NCBI GenBank assembly: GCA_003645535.1
Contig: QNFP01000005.1
Location: forward strand, 1-45,176
DNA: 45,176 nt
Source: Gammaproteobacteria bacterium
Lineage (GTDB): Bacteria > Pseudomonadota > Gammaproteobacteria > Pseudomonadales > Porticoccaceae
Reading direction: 5' to 3'
Shown here one piece after another: positions 1 to 8,902 of this stretch (position 1 is the first letter of the stretch; the number at the start of each line of letters is the position of its first letter). Made by a program: the position numbers and the translations under genes. The notes beneath the pieces were generated by a model that was not told where the DNA came from, did no database searches, and was given only the letters and a program-made list of their open reading frames with translations.

Positions 1-2085
1 AACCTGTTGTCGATTCCGGCGTCGTTTTGGCGGAGATTTGTGCCCCGACGGGCGTTTCTGAACCTGGCTAGGCTTTTGGGTTTGTTTGCGTTGCTCACCT
101 TCACTCTGCCCGGTGCGCTCATCCCGTTTGCCTGATTCTGCACTACTTTTAGCAGCGCTGGCGGCTGTTTTCCGGCCATTACCATTGTCAGTGCGTTTAT
201 CATTACTGCGCGGGCGGTTCTGTGCCTGGGACTTGCCCTGGGACTTGCTGCGTGAATCACTTTTTTGACGAGACTGACTGCTGCTGCGACTCGACGCCTT
301 TTGTTTCGGTTTGGGCTTTTCTGTCTTTGGTTCAACACTCGGTGTTTCAGTTGTTGCGGGCGTTTGTTTGCTGCCAAACATATTTCGCAACACACGAGTT
401 ACTAAGCCAGGTTTTTCCTCTGAGGCAGGCCTTTCCTGGGCTTGTTCCTTAGTGGTTGTTGTTGCCGGTGTCGGTGCCCGCATCTGTGGCGGAAGGTTTT
501 CGACAGCGGGTTTCGGCAGGGGTGGTGTCGGAGTCGGTTGAATCAGTTCAAGCCTGTCTTTAAGCGGCGATGGCTCGGTGAGTTTATAACTGTATTCTTT
601 CGGCGCTTCATCCTGCGCTCTAATGCGTTGTACCTCGAAGTGAGGAGTTTCCATTTCCGGATTTGGTAAAACAACAATCTTGGTGCTATTACGCTGTTCT
701 ATTTCACCAATTTCAGCACGTTTTTCATTTAATAAAAAAGTGGCAACAGGAATAGGCGTGATGACCCGAATTTCTGCGCTACTCTCTTTTTGCGCCTCTT
801 CTTCCACCAACCGTAAAATGGCCAGTGCGATTGAGCGCGTGCCACGGATCGTGCCTTGCCCGCTACAACGTGGACAAACTTTAGATGTCATTTCCTCGAG
901 AGATGGCCGCAGGCGCTGCCGAGACATTTCGAGAAGGCCAAATCGCGAGATGCGACCGACCTGTACGCGAGCGCGGTCAACTTCCAGCGCTTTACGCATT
1001 CTATTTTCTACTTCTCGTTGATTTTTGTTCGCCATCATGTCGATAAAGTCGATGACGATGAGGCCACCAACATCCCGCAGACGGAGTTGTCGAGCTACCT
1101 CATCCGCCGCCTCGAGATTGGTTTTGTACGCCGTTTCTTCTATGTCACTACCTTTGGTCGCTCGTGAGGAGTTGATGTCAATGGAAACAAGCGCTTCGGT
1201 GATGTCAATGACAATCGAGCCCCCCGAGGGCAGCTTTACCTCGCGCTCAAAAGCGGTTTCTATCTGGTTCTCGATTTGATAGCGGTTAAAGAGTGGGATA
1301 GGGTCTTCGTAGTGACGCACTCGGCTATGGTAGCTAGGCATGACTTGTTGAATAAACGCAGCTGCGAGGTCAAAAACATTTTTGGTGTCGACAATGACTT
1401 CGCCAATATCTGGGCGCAGGTAATCACGAATAGCGCGGATAATAACGTTACTTTCCTGGAACAGAAAATGCGGGGCTGTTGATTGCACAGCTTCATCTTC
1501 AATGGTCTGCCAGAGTTGCATGAGGTAGTCGAGATCCCATTGCAACTCTTCTGTAGAGCGGCCAATCCCGGCGGTGCGGACAATTACACCACTTCCTTCC
1601 GGGATATTCAGCTCACGCATGGCTGCGCGTAATTCGGTTCGCTCATCACCTTCGATGCGTTTGGAAATGCCACCAGCGCGTGGGTTATTTGGCATTAAAA
1701 CCATGTAGCGGCCGGCCATGCTAATAAAGGTAGTCAGCGCAGCGCCCTTGTTGCCGCGCTCCTCTTTGTCTACCTGTACGATTACTTCCTGCCCTTCGCG
1801 GACTAGATCCTTGATTTTGATCCGACCCTGGCCTTCTGGGGGTCTTTTGCTGAAATAATCCCGTGAAATTTCTTTGAGGGGTAAAAAGCCGTGGCGCTCA
1901 GCGCCATAGTCTACAAAAGCGGCTTCCAGACTGGGTTCTACGCGGGTGATTTTTCCCTTATAGATGTTTGCTTTTTTTTGTTCTCGAGTGCGGTTTTCAA
2001 TGTCGAGATCATAGAGTTTTTGGCCGTCGACCAGGGCTACTCGCAGCTCTTCTGGCTGGGTAGCGTTAATTAGCATTCTTTTCAT
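1..2085 (-). CDS. rne: Ribonuclease E, N-terminal 695 residues (partial)
   Basis: Essential single-strand endoribonuclease and degradosome scaffold, acting in mRNA decay and rRNA/tRNA maturation at the inner membrane. The frame stays open from an ATG at 2085 to the left window edge, so the C-terminus is missing. It begins [18 protein letters not shown] and runs through the S1 domain. The two catalytic Mg-binding aspartates fall at D303 (VSIDINSSR) and D346 (IDFIDMM). The Zn-link CPRCSGQG starts at C404. These numbers match E. coli RNase E exactly. After about residue 500 the sequence becomes Pro/Lys/Arg/Ser/Gln-rich, as expected of the disordered C-terminal half that binds RNA and partners. 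An AGGA lies 7 nt before the ATG. It diverges from rluC across a long intergenic region, the usual arrangement. The antisense open frames inside it are shadows. Confidence 0.98.
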   Translation of the reverse strand, partial: MKRMLINATQPEELRVALVDGQKLYDLDIENRTREQKKANIYKGKITRVEPSLEAAFVDYGAERHGFLPLKEISRDYFSKRPPEGQGRIKIKDLVREGQEVIVQVDKEERGNKGAALTTFISMAGRYMVLMPNNPRAGGISKRIEGDERTELRAAMRELNIPEGSGVIVRTAGIGRSTEELQWDLDYLMQLWQTIEDEAVQSTAPHFLFQESNVIIRAIRDYLRPDIGEVIVDTKNVFDLAAAFIQQVMPSYHSRVRHYEDPIPLFNRYQIENQIETAFEREVKLPSGGSIVIDITEALVSIDINSSRATKGSDIEETAYKTNLEAADEVARQLRLRDVGGLIVIDFIDMMANKNQREVENRMRKALEVDRARVQVGRISRFGLLEMSRQRLRPSLEEMTSKVCPRCSGQGTIRGTRSIALAILRLVEEEAQKESSAEIRVITPIPVATFLLNEKRAEIGEIEQRNSTKIVVLPNPEMETPHFEVQRIRAQDEAPKEYSYKLTEPSPLKDRLELIQPTPTPPLPKPAVENLPPQMRAPTPATTTTKEQAQERPASEEKPGLVTRVLRNMFGSKQTPATTETPSVEPKTEKPKPKQKASSRSSSQSRQKSDSRSKSQGKSQAQNRPRSNDKRTDNGNGRKTAASAAKSSAESGKRDERTGQSEGEQRKQTQKPSQVQKRPSGHKSPPKRRRNRQQV

Positions 2086-3005
2086 GTAAATCCTGCAGTA
2101 TCTTATGGGACAAAAGCCGCAATAACGCTGCAGAAAGCTGGATCAGCCTTAGGTAGTTCAACAGAAATTCAACAGTAGTTCTATAACCGGAGAGGCTAGC
2201 TTATGCAAATACCGATACTACGAAACTGGTATATTGACTGGACTAGCGATATGTCGCCCCGTCTTCATTAACATATTATTGAGTGGTTTATGTAGCCTCA
2301 ATACTGTAAGTGATTTTTAACTGATGATTTCTGTTAACGAAACTTTTTGTTAGGGCTCCGAGCTGGGAACGCGTTCTGTAGACACTATGTGCCGTATATA
2401 GAGCATTTGTTCCTTTTTGTTATTTTACATAGTAATTAAACATGCAAAATAACAGTGTGCCTTTCTACGTGTTCGCCAGTTCAGGCATCGCACTAACTAA
2501 TAGTTTCGCTTCTTTTTCGTCTACCTTAAATTTTGATACTTCCAACTTTCAAACAGCTATCGCGCCCTTTGACACGGTTGCTAAAAAGTATCTGCAATAT
2601 CAGCTCTAAAGCCTCGCCAGTTACATCGTTGGCAGCAAATACCTGTGTTGTCTATCCTGTGTTGTCTATAATTGTTTGTGCTTTATGTAATCCGCTGGTG
2701 GTTAGTTTTAACCTCAGTAGTTTTAATATAGCCTTCGTGCACAAACTAACGATTGTTGTCAGGAACCCCTGGTTTTGATGAACTTGTAATCGAGCTACGA
2801 CAATAAGTTGCTATCAATGGGTTTATGCTTAATTTAGCACCCAGTTCAAAGCGGGCTGCTGACATCTGTTGCCGACTACTTTCGCGACAGCGGCGGAGTA
2901 TAGCAATTTCAGCTAAGCCCTTCAATCTAGTTGAATAATCTCCCGCGAGAACCCGAGTAAATTGGTAGACTGCTGCTTGACTAGATGTTTTTGAGCGTAT
3001 GAGCA
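2086..3005. other. Long rne/rluC intergenic region without a convincing gene
   Basis: This 920-bp stretch separates divergent rne and rluC. I see no credible protein-coding gene: the one open frame of about 80 codons (2533-2778) has no recognisable domain, no clear ribosome binding site and unremarkable composition. The interval must hold the rluC promoter and the rne promoter plus leader. In E. coli the rne mRNA has a leader of roughly 360 nt with stem-loops that mediate RNase E autoregulation, so part of this DNA probably does the same job. The clearest structure is an AT-rich inverted repeat at 2418-2454. Confidence 0.6.
2418..2454. other. AT-rich inverted repeat in the rne upstream region
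   Basis: Nine-base arms TGTTATTTT (2418-2426) and AAAATAACA (2446-2454) are perfectly complementary. After one mismatch three further pairs (CAT/ATG) extend the stem toward an 11-base loop. It lies 333-369 nt upstream of the rne start codon. If the rne transcript begins beyond it, it would form a hairpin in the leader; otherwise it could be an operator dyad. No U-tract makes it an obvious terminator. Confidence 0.4.
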
Positions 3006-3947
3006 GTGTCGGACTCTTCTATAAAAGGCGTGCAGCTGTTAACAATAAGTGCGGATCAGTCCGGACAGCGAATTGACAACTTTTTGCTGGCACAACTTAA
3101 AGGCGTACCAAGGTCGCGTGTCTACCGACTTTTACGTAAGGGTGAGGTTCGCGTTAACAAAGGTAGGATACGCCCTCAATATCGCCTGCTCGAAGACGAT
3201 GTGGTTAGGATTCCGCCTGTCAGGCTGGCAGAGCGTGAGGAGCCTCCTGCTCCAGGACGCAGCCTGCGCGACTTGCTTGAAGCGAATATTCTGTATGAAG
3301 AAAAGGGCTTTATGGTGCTCAACAAACCATCCGGGGTCGCTGTGCATGGTGGCAGTGGTATTAAATTGGGTGTCATAGAAGCGTTGAGGGTAATGCGTCC
3401 AAAAGAGCTGCGCCTGGAGTTGGTGCACAGGCTCGATCGAGACACATCGGGATGCTTATTGATTGCGCGTAACAGGGCTCCCCTCAGGGCACTGCAGGAG
3501 CAGATGCGTGAAAGGTCGATGGTTAAGCGGTATATGGCGCTGGTGAGTGGCTCCTGGGCAAAGGGTGTTAGTGAAATTAATGCGCCATTGCGCAAATTTA
3601 CTCTGCAATCGGGGGAGCGTATTGTACGTGCCGATAAGGATGGCAAGCGCGCTTTGACCCGTTTCCGAATAGTTCGTCAGTTTTCAGAAGCAACCCTTAT
3701 TGAAGCCGAACTTGAAACAGGGCGTACCCACCAGATCAGGGTGCATTGTCAGTTAGCGGGGCATCCTTTGGCTGGTGATTCAAAATATGGTGATGATGAT
3801 TTTAATAAAGCAATGAAAGCCTCGGGGTTGAATCGCCTGTTTCTGCATGCGGGTGAGTTGCAATTTTGCTCACCCGCGAGCGGGAAGAAAATAAGTGTTT
3901 CTGCGCCATTACCCGATGATTTGCAGCTACTTCTGAATCGCCTGTAG
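3006..3947 (+). CDS. rluC: 23S rRNA pseudouridine synthase RluC
   Basis: Isomerises specific uridines (955, 2504 and 2580 in E. coli) of 23S rRNA to pseudouridine. The 313-residue protein has an N-terminal S4 RNA-binding domain (about residues 18-75, GQRIDNFL then RLLRKGEVRVNK), followed by the RsuA/RluA catalytic fold. The signature HRLDRDTSG has its catalytic aspartate at D144, the same number as in E. coli RluC. The RTHQIRVH motif is also present. I use the GTG at 3006 because the product then aligns with the family N-terminus. An ATG at 2999 is in another frame and reaches a stop after about 25 codons. It diverges from rne, the usual neighbour. Confidence 0.95.
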   Translation: MSDSSIKGVQLLTISADQSGQRIDNFLLAQLKGVPRSRVYRLLRKGEVRVNKGRIRPQYRLLEDDVVRIPPVRLAEREEPPAPGRSLRDLLEANILYEEKGFMVLNKPSGVAVHGGSGIKLGVIEALRVMRPKELRLELVHRLDRDTSGCLLIARNRAPLRALQEQMRERSMVKRYMALVSGSWAKGVSEINAPLRKFTLQSGERIVRADKDGKRALTRFRIVRQFSEATLIEAELETGRTHQIRVHCQLAGHPLAGDSKYGDDDFNKAMKASGLNRLFLHAGELQFCSPASGKKISVSAPLPDDLQLLLNRL

Positions 3948-3974
3948 TGTGGTTTTTGTGGTTTTTGTGGTTTT
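3948..3974. repeat. Three exact 9-bp tandem repeats after rluC
   Basis: The unit TGTGGTTTT occurs three times head to tail directly after the rluC stop codon and is followed by a further T-run. The length fits replication slippage. The T-rich strand could help end rluC transcription, but there is no GC stem before it. Confidence 0.8.
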
Positions 3975-4085
3975 TTCCTGAAACGAGAATCGCCACCCTA
4001 TGCCTCGTTTGATTATTTTTCCAGATTTTATATAAATAAAATCCTTTTAATATCATTGGGATAGATATGCTACCTAAAGATATGT

Positions 4086-4673
4086 TTAAACAATATTATC
4101 AATTATATTGTAATGGTATTCAGCCAGGAGCTGACGCAGCTGGATCAGTGGTAAGCCGATAATTGCAGTCGGGTCATTGCTGTTGATGCTTTTGAATAGC
4201 GTAATCCCCAATCCTTCGGCTTTAAAACTGCCTGCGCAGTCATAGGGCTGTTCATATCTGAGATATTTTTCGATTTCATCCCGTTTTAGTTCGCGGAAGT
4301 GTACTTCGGTGAGGGTGGTGGCGACACGCGAGGTTTTGTTCAGGCTGTGATATACGCACAAAGCCGAGAGAAAATGCACAGTTTGTCCTGAAAACTGTAG
4401 TAATTGCGCCAATGCATTTTCGTGATCACCGGGTTTGCTTATCAGTGCGTCTCTGTGCAAAGCAACTTGATCAGAACCTATAATAAGATGGCGGGGGAAA
4501 GCCGTAGCCAGTGCCTCAGCTTTGGCTATAGATAGCCTTGTAGCGGTTTCAGGTGGTGTTTCATCGGAGTATGGGGTCTCGTCTACATTGGGTGATTGCC
4601 ATGTGAAGGGTACGCTTAAGCGGGCGAGCAACTCCCTTCGGTAAGGTGATGATGACGCCAGCACTAATTGCAT
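4086..4673 (-). CDS. maf: Maf-family nucleotide pyrophosphatase (YceF type, m7GTP)
   Basis: House-cleaning pyrophosphatase that hydrolyses non-canonical nucleoside triphosphates. The YceF subgroup prefers m7GTP. The 195-residue protein opens LVLASSSPYRRELLARL, the Maf signature. It continues with SPNVDETP, LIIGSDQVALHRD (catalytic aspartate region), ISKPG, and CAGSFKAEGLGITLF near the C-terminus. These segments resemble E. coli YceF more than YhdE. It diverges from yceD, as in many gammaproteobacteria. The C-terminal tail (after about residue 183) ends HYNIIDNIV in AT-rich DNA. Confidence 0.93.
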   Translation of the reverse strand: MQLVLASSSPYRRELLARLSVPFTWQSPNVDETPYSDETPPETATRLSIAKAEALATAFPRHLIIGSDQVALHRDALISKPGDHENALAQLLQFSGQTVHFLSALCVYHSLNKTSRVATTLTEVHFRELKRDEIEKYLRYEQPYDCAGSFKAEGLGITLFKSINSNDPTAIIGLPLIQLRQLLAEYHYNIIDNIV

Positions 4674-4741
4674 AGATGATTTATACCGATAATCTTTTTA
4701 TACGACACCCAGTTTACCCGTTTTTAGTACCTTAATTTTCT

Positions 4742-4770
4742 TTGACAGATCAATACCATGGCCCTAAAAT
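4742..4770 (+). promoter_or_regulatory. Near-consensus sigma70 promoter of yceD-rpmF-plsX
   Basis: The -35 hexamer TTGACA (4742-4747, perfect) and -10 hexamer TAAAAT (4765-4770, one mismatch) are separated by exactly 17 bp. Transcription should start about 7 bp after the -10, near 4777-4779. The yceD ATG is at 4780, so the mRNA would have essentially no 5' leader. Confidence 0.75.
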
Positions 4771-4779
4771 TGCGCCCCT

Positions 4780-5307
4780 ATGTCTGTAGCACCACACCGT
4801 AACGTTTTACCGCAATGGCTTAGCCCGCTGAAACTGGCTGCTCAGGGCGTTGTGTTGAAAGGCGTGGTTTTGCAAAAGCAGATGTTGCGACTGGCTGATG
4901 CTCTTACCTCTGTCGATACACCGATATCGGTGTATCTGCATTTTTATTGTGATGACTTCGGTTTTCGCATTGCTAGTGGGCAAGTGACAGCACAGGTTCG
5001 TTTGTATTGCCAGCGATGTATGCAGGAGATGGAGCAAGTAATTGCCGCAGACGTGCGCTGGGCGATTGTTGCCAATGAAGAGAAAATGAAGGCTTTGCCC
5101 AAAGACTACGACCCCTGGGTACTGGTTGATGGTGAAGGGGATTTGCACGCAATAATTGAAGAAGAGTTGTTGTTAGCATTGCCTATTGTTGCTTTCCACG
5201 ATATGGATAACTGTGGGGGTGATCAGCGTTATTCAACTGGTAATGTGGTGGAGCTTGATAAAAAAAAGAATCCCTTTGAGGCATTACGTGAGCTAAAACT
5301 CAGGTAA
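4780..5307 (+). CDS. yceD: YceD, large-rRNA accumulation protein (DUF177)
   Basis: Conserved 175-residue protein needed for normal 23S rRNA accumulation in bacteria and plastids; biochemical role unsettled. Visible family marks are a central CQRC pair (residues 75-78), the acidic stretch EEELLLALPIVAFHD, a later Cys in NCGG, and the C-terminal NPFEALRELKLR. The ATG at 4780 is the only possible start: an in-frame stop lies at 4765-4767 and no other start precedes the conserved LPQWLSPLKLAAQG segment. No Shine-Dalgarno sequence precedes it, and the strong promoter at 4742-4770 puts the transcription start 1-3 nt before the ATG. It is followed by rpmF, the usual partner. Confidence 0.93.
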   Translation: MSVAPHRNVLPQWLSPLKLAAQGVVLKGVVLQKQMLRLADALTSVDTPISVYLHFYCDDFGFRIASGQVTAQVRLYCQRCMQEMEQVIAADVRWAIVANEEKMKALPKDYDPWVLVDGEGDLHAIIEEELLLALPIVAFHDMDNCGGDQRYSTGNVVELDKKKNPFEALRELKLR

Positions 5308-5450
5308 TAAAAGGGGATCTTTTTAATACGTCTGCTTTATTAAGTCTGGACGCAGGGTATGATACCGCGTGAAACGCAACAAAATAGATATTTTAGATAG
5401 CAATTTAATTAGCATGGCATATGTCTGGCTGGTAAGTAAAGGAGAGAGAA

Positions 5451-5636
5451 ATGGCAGTACAAAAAAGTCGTAAAACCCGTTCAAAACGTGGCATGCGTCG
5501 TTCTCACGATGCGCTAGGTGCTGGTGCAACACTGTCTGTAGATGAATTAAGTGGCGAAAAGCACCTCCGTCATCATGTTACGGCCGATGGCTTTTATCGC
5601 GGTCGTAAAGTAGTAGAGAGTAACAACGACGACTGA
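5451..5636 (+). CDS. rpmF: 50S ribosomal protein bL32
   Basis: Small structural protein of the large ribosomal subunit, 61 residues. It opens [20 protein letters not shown], the bL32 signature, and keeps the [14 protein letters not shown] block. This version lacks the paired zinc-binding cysteines of some bL32 proteins. A strong ribosome binding site (AAAGGAGAG) precedes the ATG. About 140 bp separate it from yceD; a TATGAT at 5358-5363 could be a -10 of a second promoter, but I found no matching -35. plsX begins 7 bp after the stop, so translation is probably coupled. Confidence 0.97.
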   Translation: MAVQKSRKTRSKRGMRRSHDALGAGATLSVDELSGEKHLRHHVTADGFYRGRKVVESNNDD

Positions 5637-5643
5637 CCGATTT

Positions 5644-6648
5644 ATGGCTCTACAACTTAACCTTGCTGTGGATGCCATGGGTGGGGATAACGGGCCAAAA
5701 GTTGTCGTCCCCGCCGCAATTCGATTTCTGGATGAAAATCCAGGAATCGAATTGACGTTATTCGGTGTGCAAGACGAACTATTGCGTCATTTCCCCAATA
5801 ATGATCCAGCCGGCATCAGCAGATGCCATGCCCAGTTCTGTTCGCAATTTGTAGCCGACGATGAGTCGCCTTCCGCCGCTTTGCGGCATAAGCAGGATTC
5901 GTCGATGTGGCTTGCTTTTCAGGCGGTCGCTCACGGTCGGTCACAGGCGTTCATCAGTGGTGGTAACACGGGCGCGATGGTAGCCATGGGGCTTAAACTT
6001 TTAGGTGCAAATGAGGGCATCGATCGGCCAGCTATCTGCACTGCTTTACCAACCCGTGCCGGACGTTGCTATCTGCTTGATGTTGGAGCCAATGTGGACT
6101 GCACGACTAAACAGTTGCACCAGCTTGCACTAATGGCAACGAATCTGGTGAGAGTGCAGGAAAAAATAGCGAAGCCATCAGTCGCCTTGCTAAATATCGG
6201 CAAGGAATCGATTAAGGGCAACAAAGTGGTCAAAGAAGCGGCCGAACTATTCAATGCTGATGCATCACTCAATTATGCTGGCTTTATTGAAGCAGACGAA
6301 CTGCTCAGTGGTCGTGTCGATATAGTTATATGCGATGGATTTGTTGGTAATGTCGCCTTGAAAGCCACTGAAGGTGCTGTCGCAAATATACTTGACAGGC
6401 TGGCGGTGATTGGCAAACGCTATTCCACCGCCGACATCAGCGCGGGGGTAATGCCCTCCCTACTGGATGCTTTGCACCGGGAGCTTGACCCCGGTAGTTA
6501 TAATGGGGCTATTTTGCTGGGCCTAAAAGGCGTGACGGTAAAAAGCCATGGCAGTGCTGATGTGGACGGGTTTTGCTGCGCCCTTGAGCGAGCTGTTATG
6601 GCCGTTGGTACGGATGCTTCAGGTTCTATAACAAACGAATTGGTTTGA
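5644..6648 (+). CDS. plsX: Phosphate acyltransferase PlsX
   Basis: Peripheral membrane enzyme that converts acyl-ACP and phosphate into acyl-phosphate, the donor used by PlsY in phospholipid synthesis. The 334-residue length is normal. Family segments are LAVDAMGGDNGP at the N-terminus, SGGNTGAMVAMG, LLDVGANVDC, ALLNIGKESIKGN and VICDGFVGNVALKATEG. The ATG lies 7 bp after rpmF and 8 bp separate its stop from fabD. In E. coli fabH follows plsX; here fabD follows directly, as in pseudomonads. Confidence 0.97.
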   Translation: MALQLNLAVDAMGGDNGPKVVVPAAIRFLDENPGIELTLFGVQDELLRHFPNNDPAGISRCHAQFCSQFVADDESPSAALRHKQDSSMWLAFQAVAHGRSQAFISGGNTGAMVAMGLKLLGANEGIDRPAICTALPTRAGRCYLLDVGANVDCTTKQLHQLALMATNLVRVQEKIAKPSVALLNIGKESIKGNKVVKEAAELFNADASLNYAGFIEADELLSGRVDIVICDGFVGNVALKATEGAVANILDRLAVIGKRYSTADISAGVMPSLLDALHRELDPGSYNGAILLGLKGVTVKSHGSADVDGFCCALERAVMAVGTDASGSITNELV

Positions 6649-6655
6649 GATATCT

Positions 6656-7600
6656 ATGTCTGTAAACAGCAAATTAGCGTTCGTATTTCCCGGCCAGGGT
6701 TCGCAAAAAATTGGCATGTTGGCCGAGATTGCCAGTGAGTACTCCATAGTTGCGGAGACCTTTGCGGAGGCGGCGGAGGTGCTTGGTTACGATGCCTGGG
6801 ATATGCTCCAAAATGGCGAGCAGGACGACATCAACCAGACCGAGCGAACGCAGCCCATTTTGTTGACCGCCAGTGTCTCACTGTGGCGAGTATGGGCTGA
6901 GAGGCAAGGTCAAAGCCCCGCATTATTGGCCGGTCATAGTCTGGGTGAATGGTCGGCACTAGTATGTGCAGGTGTCGTAGAGTTCGTTGATGCTGTCAAT
7001 CTGGTACGCCTACGCGGCGCATATATGCAAGAAGCGGTGCCGCGCGGACAAGGGGCGATGGCCGCTGTGCTAGGGCTTGACGATGTGGCTATAAAAGCCT
7101 GTTGCGAACAGGCTGCCCAGGGCGAGGAAGTGGTACCGGTAAATTTTAATGCGCCTGGTCAGGTGGTGATTGCCGGTACCAGCAGCGGTGTAGAACGGGC
7201 CATCGTGCTTTGTAAAGAGGCGGGGGCTAAGCGTGCAATGCCTCTGGCAGTAAGTGCTCCATTTCATACGCAAATGATGAAGCCCGCTGCGGACAAATTG
7301 GCGACGCATCTTACTCAGGTCGCATTCAATGCACCGCAAATTCCCGTTGTGCAAAACGTGCGCGGCGAGATAGAGACCGATAGTCAAAAGATTCGTGACT
7401 TGATGATTGAGCAAATCTATAGTCCGGTGCAATGGGTCGATTGTGTGAAAACGTTGGTCAGTCAAGGTGTACAGGTGACTGTGGAGTGTGGCCCCGGTAA
7501 GGTATTGTGTGGCCTTAATAAGCGTATCGATAAAAGTTTGCAAAGCTTATCTACAGATACTTTGAGTAGCCTTGGTGAAGCGCTTGAAACAGCTGGATAG
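6656..7600 (+). CDS. fabD: Malonyl-CoA:ACP transacylase
   Basis: Transfers malonyl from CoA to acyl carrier protein, supplying extender units for fatty acid synthesis in the cytosol. The 314-residue protein has FPGQGSQ near the start and the nucleophile elbow GHSLGEWS with Ser95. The active-site histidine lies in VSAPFHTQMM and a conserved glutamine in PVNFNAPGQVVIAG. Length matches E. coli FabD (309). It sits between plsX and fabG in the same orientation, with substrate and product shared by the neighbouring acpP. Confidence 0.97.
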   Translation: MSVNSKLAFVFPGQGSQKIGMLAEIASEYSIVAETFAEAAEVLGYDAWDMLQNGEQDDINQTERTQPILLTASVSLWRVWAERQGQSPALLAGHSLGEWSALVCAGVVEFVDAVNLVRLRGAYMQEAVPRGQGAMAAVLGLDDVAIKACCEQAAQGEEVVPVNFNAPGQVVIAGTSSGVERAIVLCKEAGAKRAMPLAVSAPFHTQMMKPAADKLATHLTQVAFNAPQIPVVQNVRGEIETDSQKIRDLMIEQIYSPVQWVDCVKTLVSQGVQVTVECGPGKVLCGLNKRIDKSLQSLSTDTLSSLGEALETAG

Positions 7601-7640
7601 GTGACTGTTTAATAAAGAATATATTGGCAAAGGGGAATAT

Positions 7641-8384
7641 ATGGATTTTGAAGGCAAGATTGCGCTAGTGACCGGTGCCAGCAGGGGCATTGGTGCCGCG
7701 ATTGCGGATGTACTGGGTGCGGCTGGAGCAGTGGTTGTGGGTACGGCAACCTCGGAAGAAGGTGCAGAGCGCATCTCCAGGCGGTTTGCTGAGAATAATG
7801 TCAATGGCAGAGGTTTACGGCTGGATGTTGCCGATGCGGAAGATGTTATTGGCGTTGTTAAAAAGATCAATGAAGAGTTTGGCGCCCCCCTTATTCTGGT
7901 AAATAATGCCGGGATTACCAGGGATAATTTATTGATGCGTATGAAGGAAGAAGAGTGGACCTCTGTGGTTGACACTAATCTCACCGGCATATTTAGACTG
8001 TGTAAGATTTGCCTGAAAGGCATGACCAAAGCACGTTGGGGACGAATTATTAATATCAGTTCGGTGGTTGGCTCTATGGGTAATGCTGGGCAGGCTAACT
8101 ACGCCGCTACCAAGGCCGGGGTGGCAGGATCTGGGCGCTCGTTGGCCAAAGAAGTAGGCTCAAGGAATATAACGGTCAACACCGTAGCCCCCGGTTTTAT
8201 CGATACTGATATGACTCGCCAGCTCAGCGAAGCTAATCGTGACGCGATGCTGGCGAATATACCGCTGGCACGACTTGGTCAGCCTGAGGAGATCGCCTCG
8301 GTTGTCGCTTTTCTGGCGGGGGAGGGTGGAGCATATATAACGGGTGAGACGATCGAAGTAAACGGCGGCATGTATATGAATTGA
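7641..8384 (+). CDS. fabG: 3-oxoacyl-[ACP] reductase
   Basis: NADPH-dependent reductase of the fatty acid elongation cycle, a classical short-chain dehydrogenase of 247 residues. The cofactor loop TGASRGIG is at 11-18, NNAG at 88-91, and the catalytic Ser, Tyr and Lys at S140/S141, Y154 and K158 (YAATKAG). The C-terminus AYITGETIEVNGGMYMN is typical of FabG. An AAGGGG precedes the ATG. It lies 40 bp after fabD. Confidence 0.97.
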   Translation: MDFEGKIALVTGASRGIGAAIADVLGAAGAVVVGTATSEEGAERISRRFAENNVNGRGLRLDVADAEDVIGVVKKINEEFGAPLILVNNAGITRDNLLMRMKEEEWTSVVDTNLTGIFRLCKICLKGMTKARWGRIINISSVVGSMGNAGQANYAATKAGVAGSGRSLAKEVGSRNITVNTVAPGFIDTDMTRQLSEANRDAMLANIPLARLGQPEEIASVVAFLAGEGGAYITGETIEVNGGMYMN

Positions 8385-8554
8385 GTGCCTGGCAAGGTGG
8401 TGATAAAAGCGGTTACGGGGCAAAGTTTTTTGAGGTAAAATGCGCCACCGGACAACAGCCATGCCGAGTAATTTAACTATTGATCAGAAAGGTGAAAGCC
8501 TGATCTGTCATTGTAGAACAAACGAAACCTCTATCAACAGGAGTAATGATTGTC

Positions 8555-8791
8555 ATGAGCAACATTAACGAACGCGTAATAAAAATGGTTGCCGAGCAAC
8601 TGGGTGTGAAAGAAGAGGATGTAAAGCCCGATTCCTCTTTCGTTGAGGATCTAGGTGCCGATTCTCTAGATACTGTTGAGCTGATTATGGCTCTAGAGGA
8701 AGAATTTGATACGGAAATACCTGATGAAGAGGCCGAAAAACTGGCGTCTGTGCAAGATGCGATCTCTTATATAAGTAAGAACCTGGAATGA
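8555..8791 (+). CDS. acpP: Acyl carrier protein
   Basis: Small acidic carrier (78 residues) bearing a phosphopantetheine arm on Ser37 within [13 protein letters not shown]; shuttles acyl chains between fatty-acid enzymes and donates to PlsX. I place the start at the second of two in-frame ATGs (8555) because MSNINERV aligns with the E. coli N-terminus. The AGGAG at 8539-8543 is only 2 nt from the first ATG (8546) and 11 nt from the second. A 170-bp gap after fabG probably carries an extra promoter (TAAAAT at 8436-8441 is a candidate -10 without a good -35). A strong terminator follows. Confidence 0.97.
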   Translation: MSNINERVIKMVAEQLGVKEEDVKPDSSFVEDLGADSLDTVELIMALEEEFDTEIPDEEAEKLASVQDAISYISKNLE

Positions 8792-8802
8792 TTTAGGACA
8801 AT

Positions 8803-8837
8803 AAAAAACCGCCTGACCAGGTCAGGCGGTTTTTTAT
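8803..8837. terminator. Bidirectional-looking intrinsic terminator after acpP
   Basis: Perfect 9-bp GC-rich stem CCGCCTGAC (8809-8817) with GTCAGGCGG (8821-8829) and a 3-nt loop. A-run before and T-run after extend the pairing and supply a U-tract on either strand. It lies 11 bp after the acpP stop and should insulate acpP from pabC. Confidence 0.95.
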
Positions 8838-8902
8838 TGTCTATCGTTCGGGAATTTGCATATCTTCATGTACTTGCCAACGATATTTGTTTTAATCGGA
8901 CT

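Noticed and set aside
680-1480. Several plus-strand frames over rne
   Set aside because: They are antisense to a fully conserved RNase E coding region.
2533-2778. Open frame of about 80 codons between rne and rluC
   Set aside because: No ribosome binding site, no recognisable domain, hydrophobic low-information composition; likely chance.
3132-3646. Minus-strand frames over rluC
   Set aside because: Shadows of the pseudouridine synthase gene, no start signals or domains.
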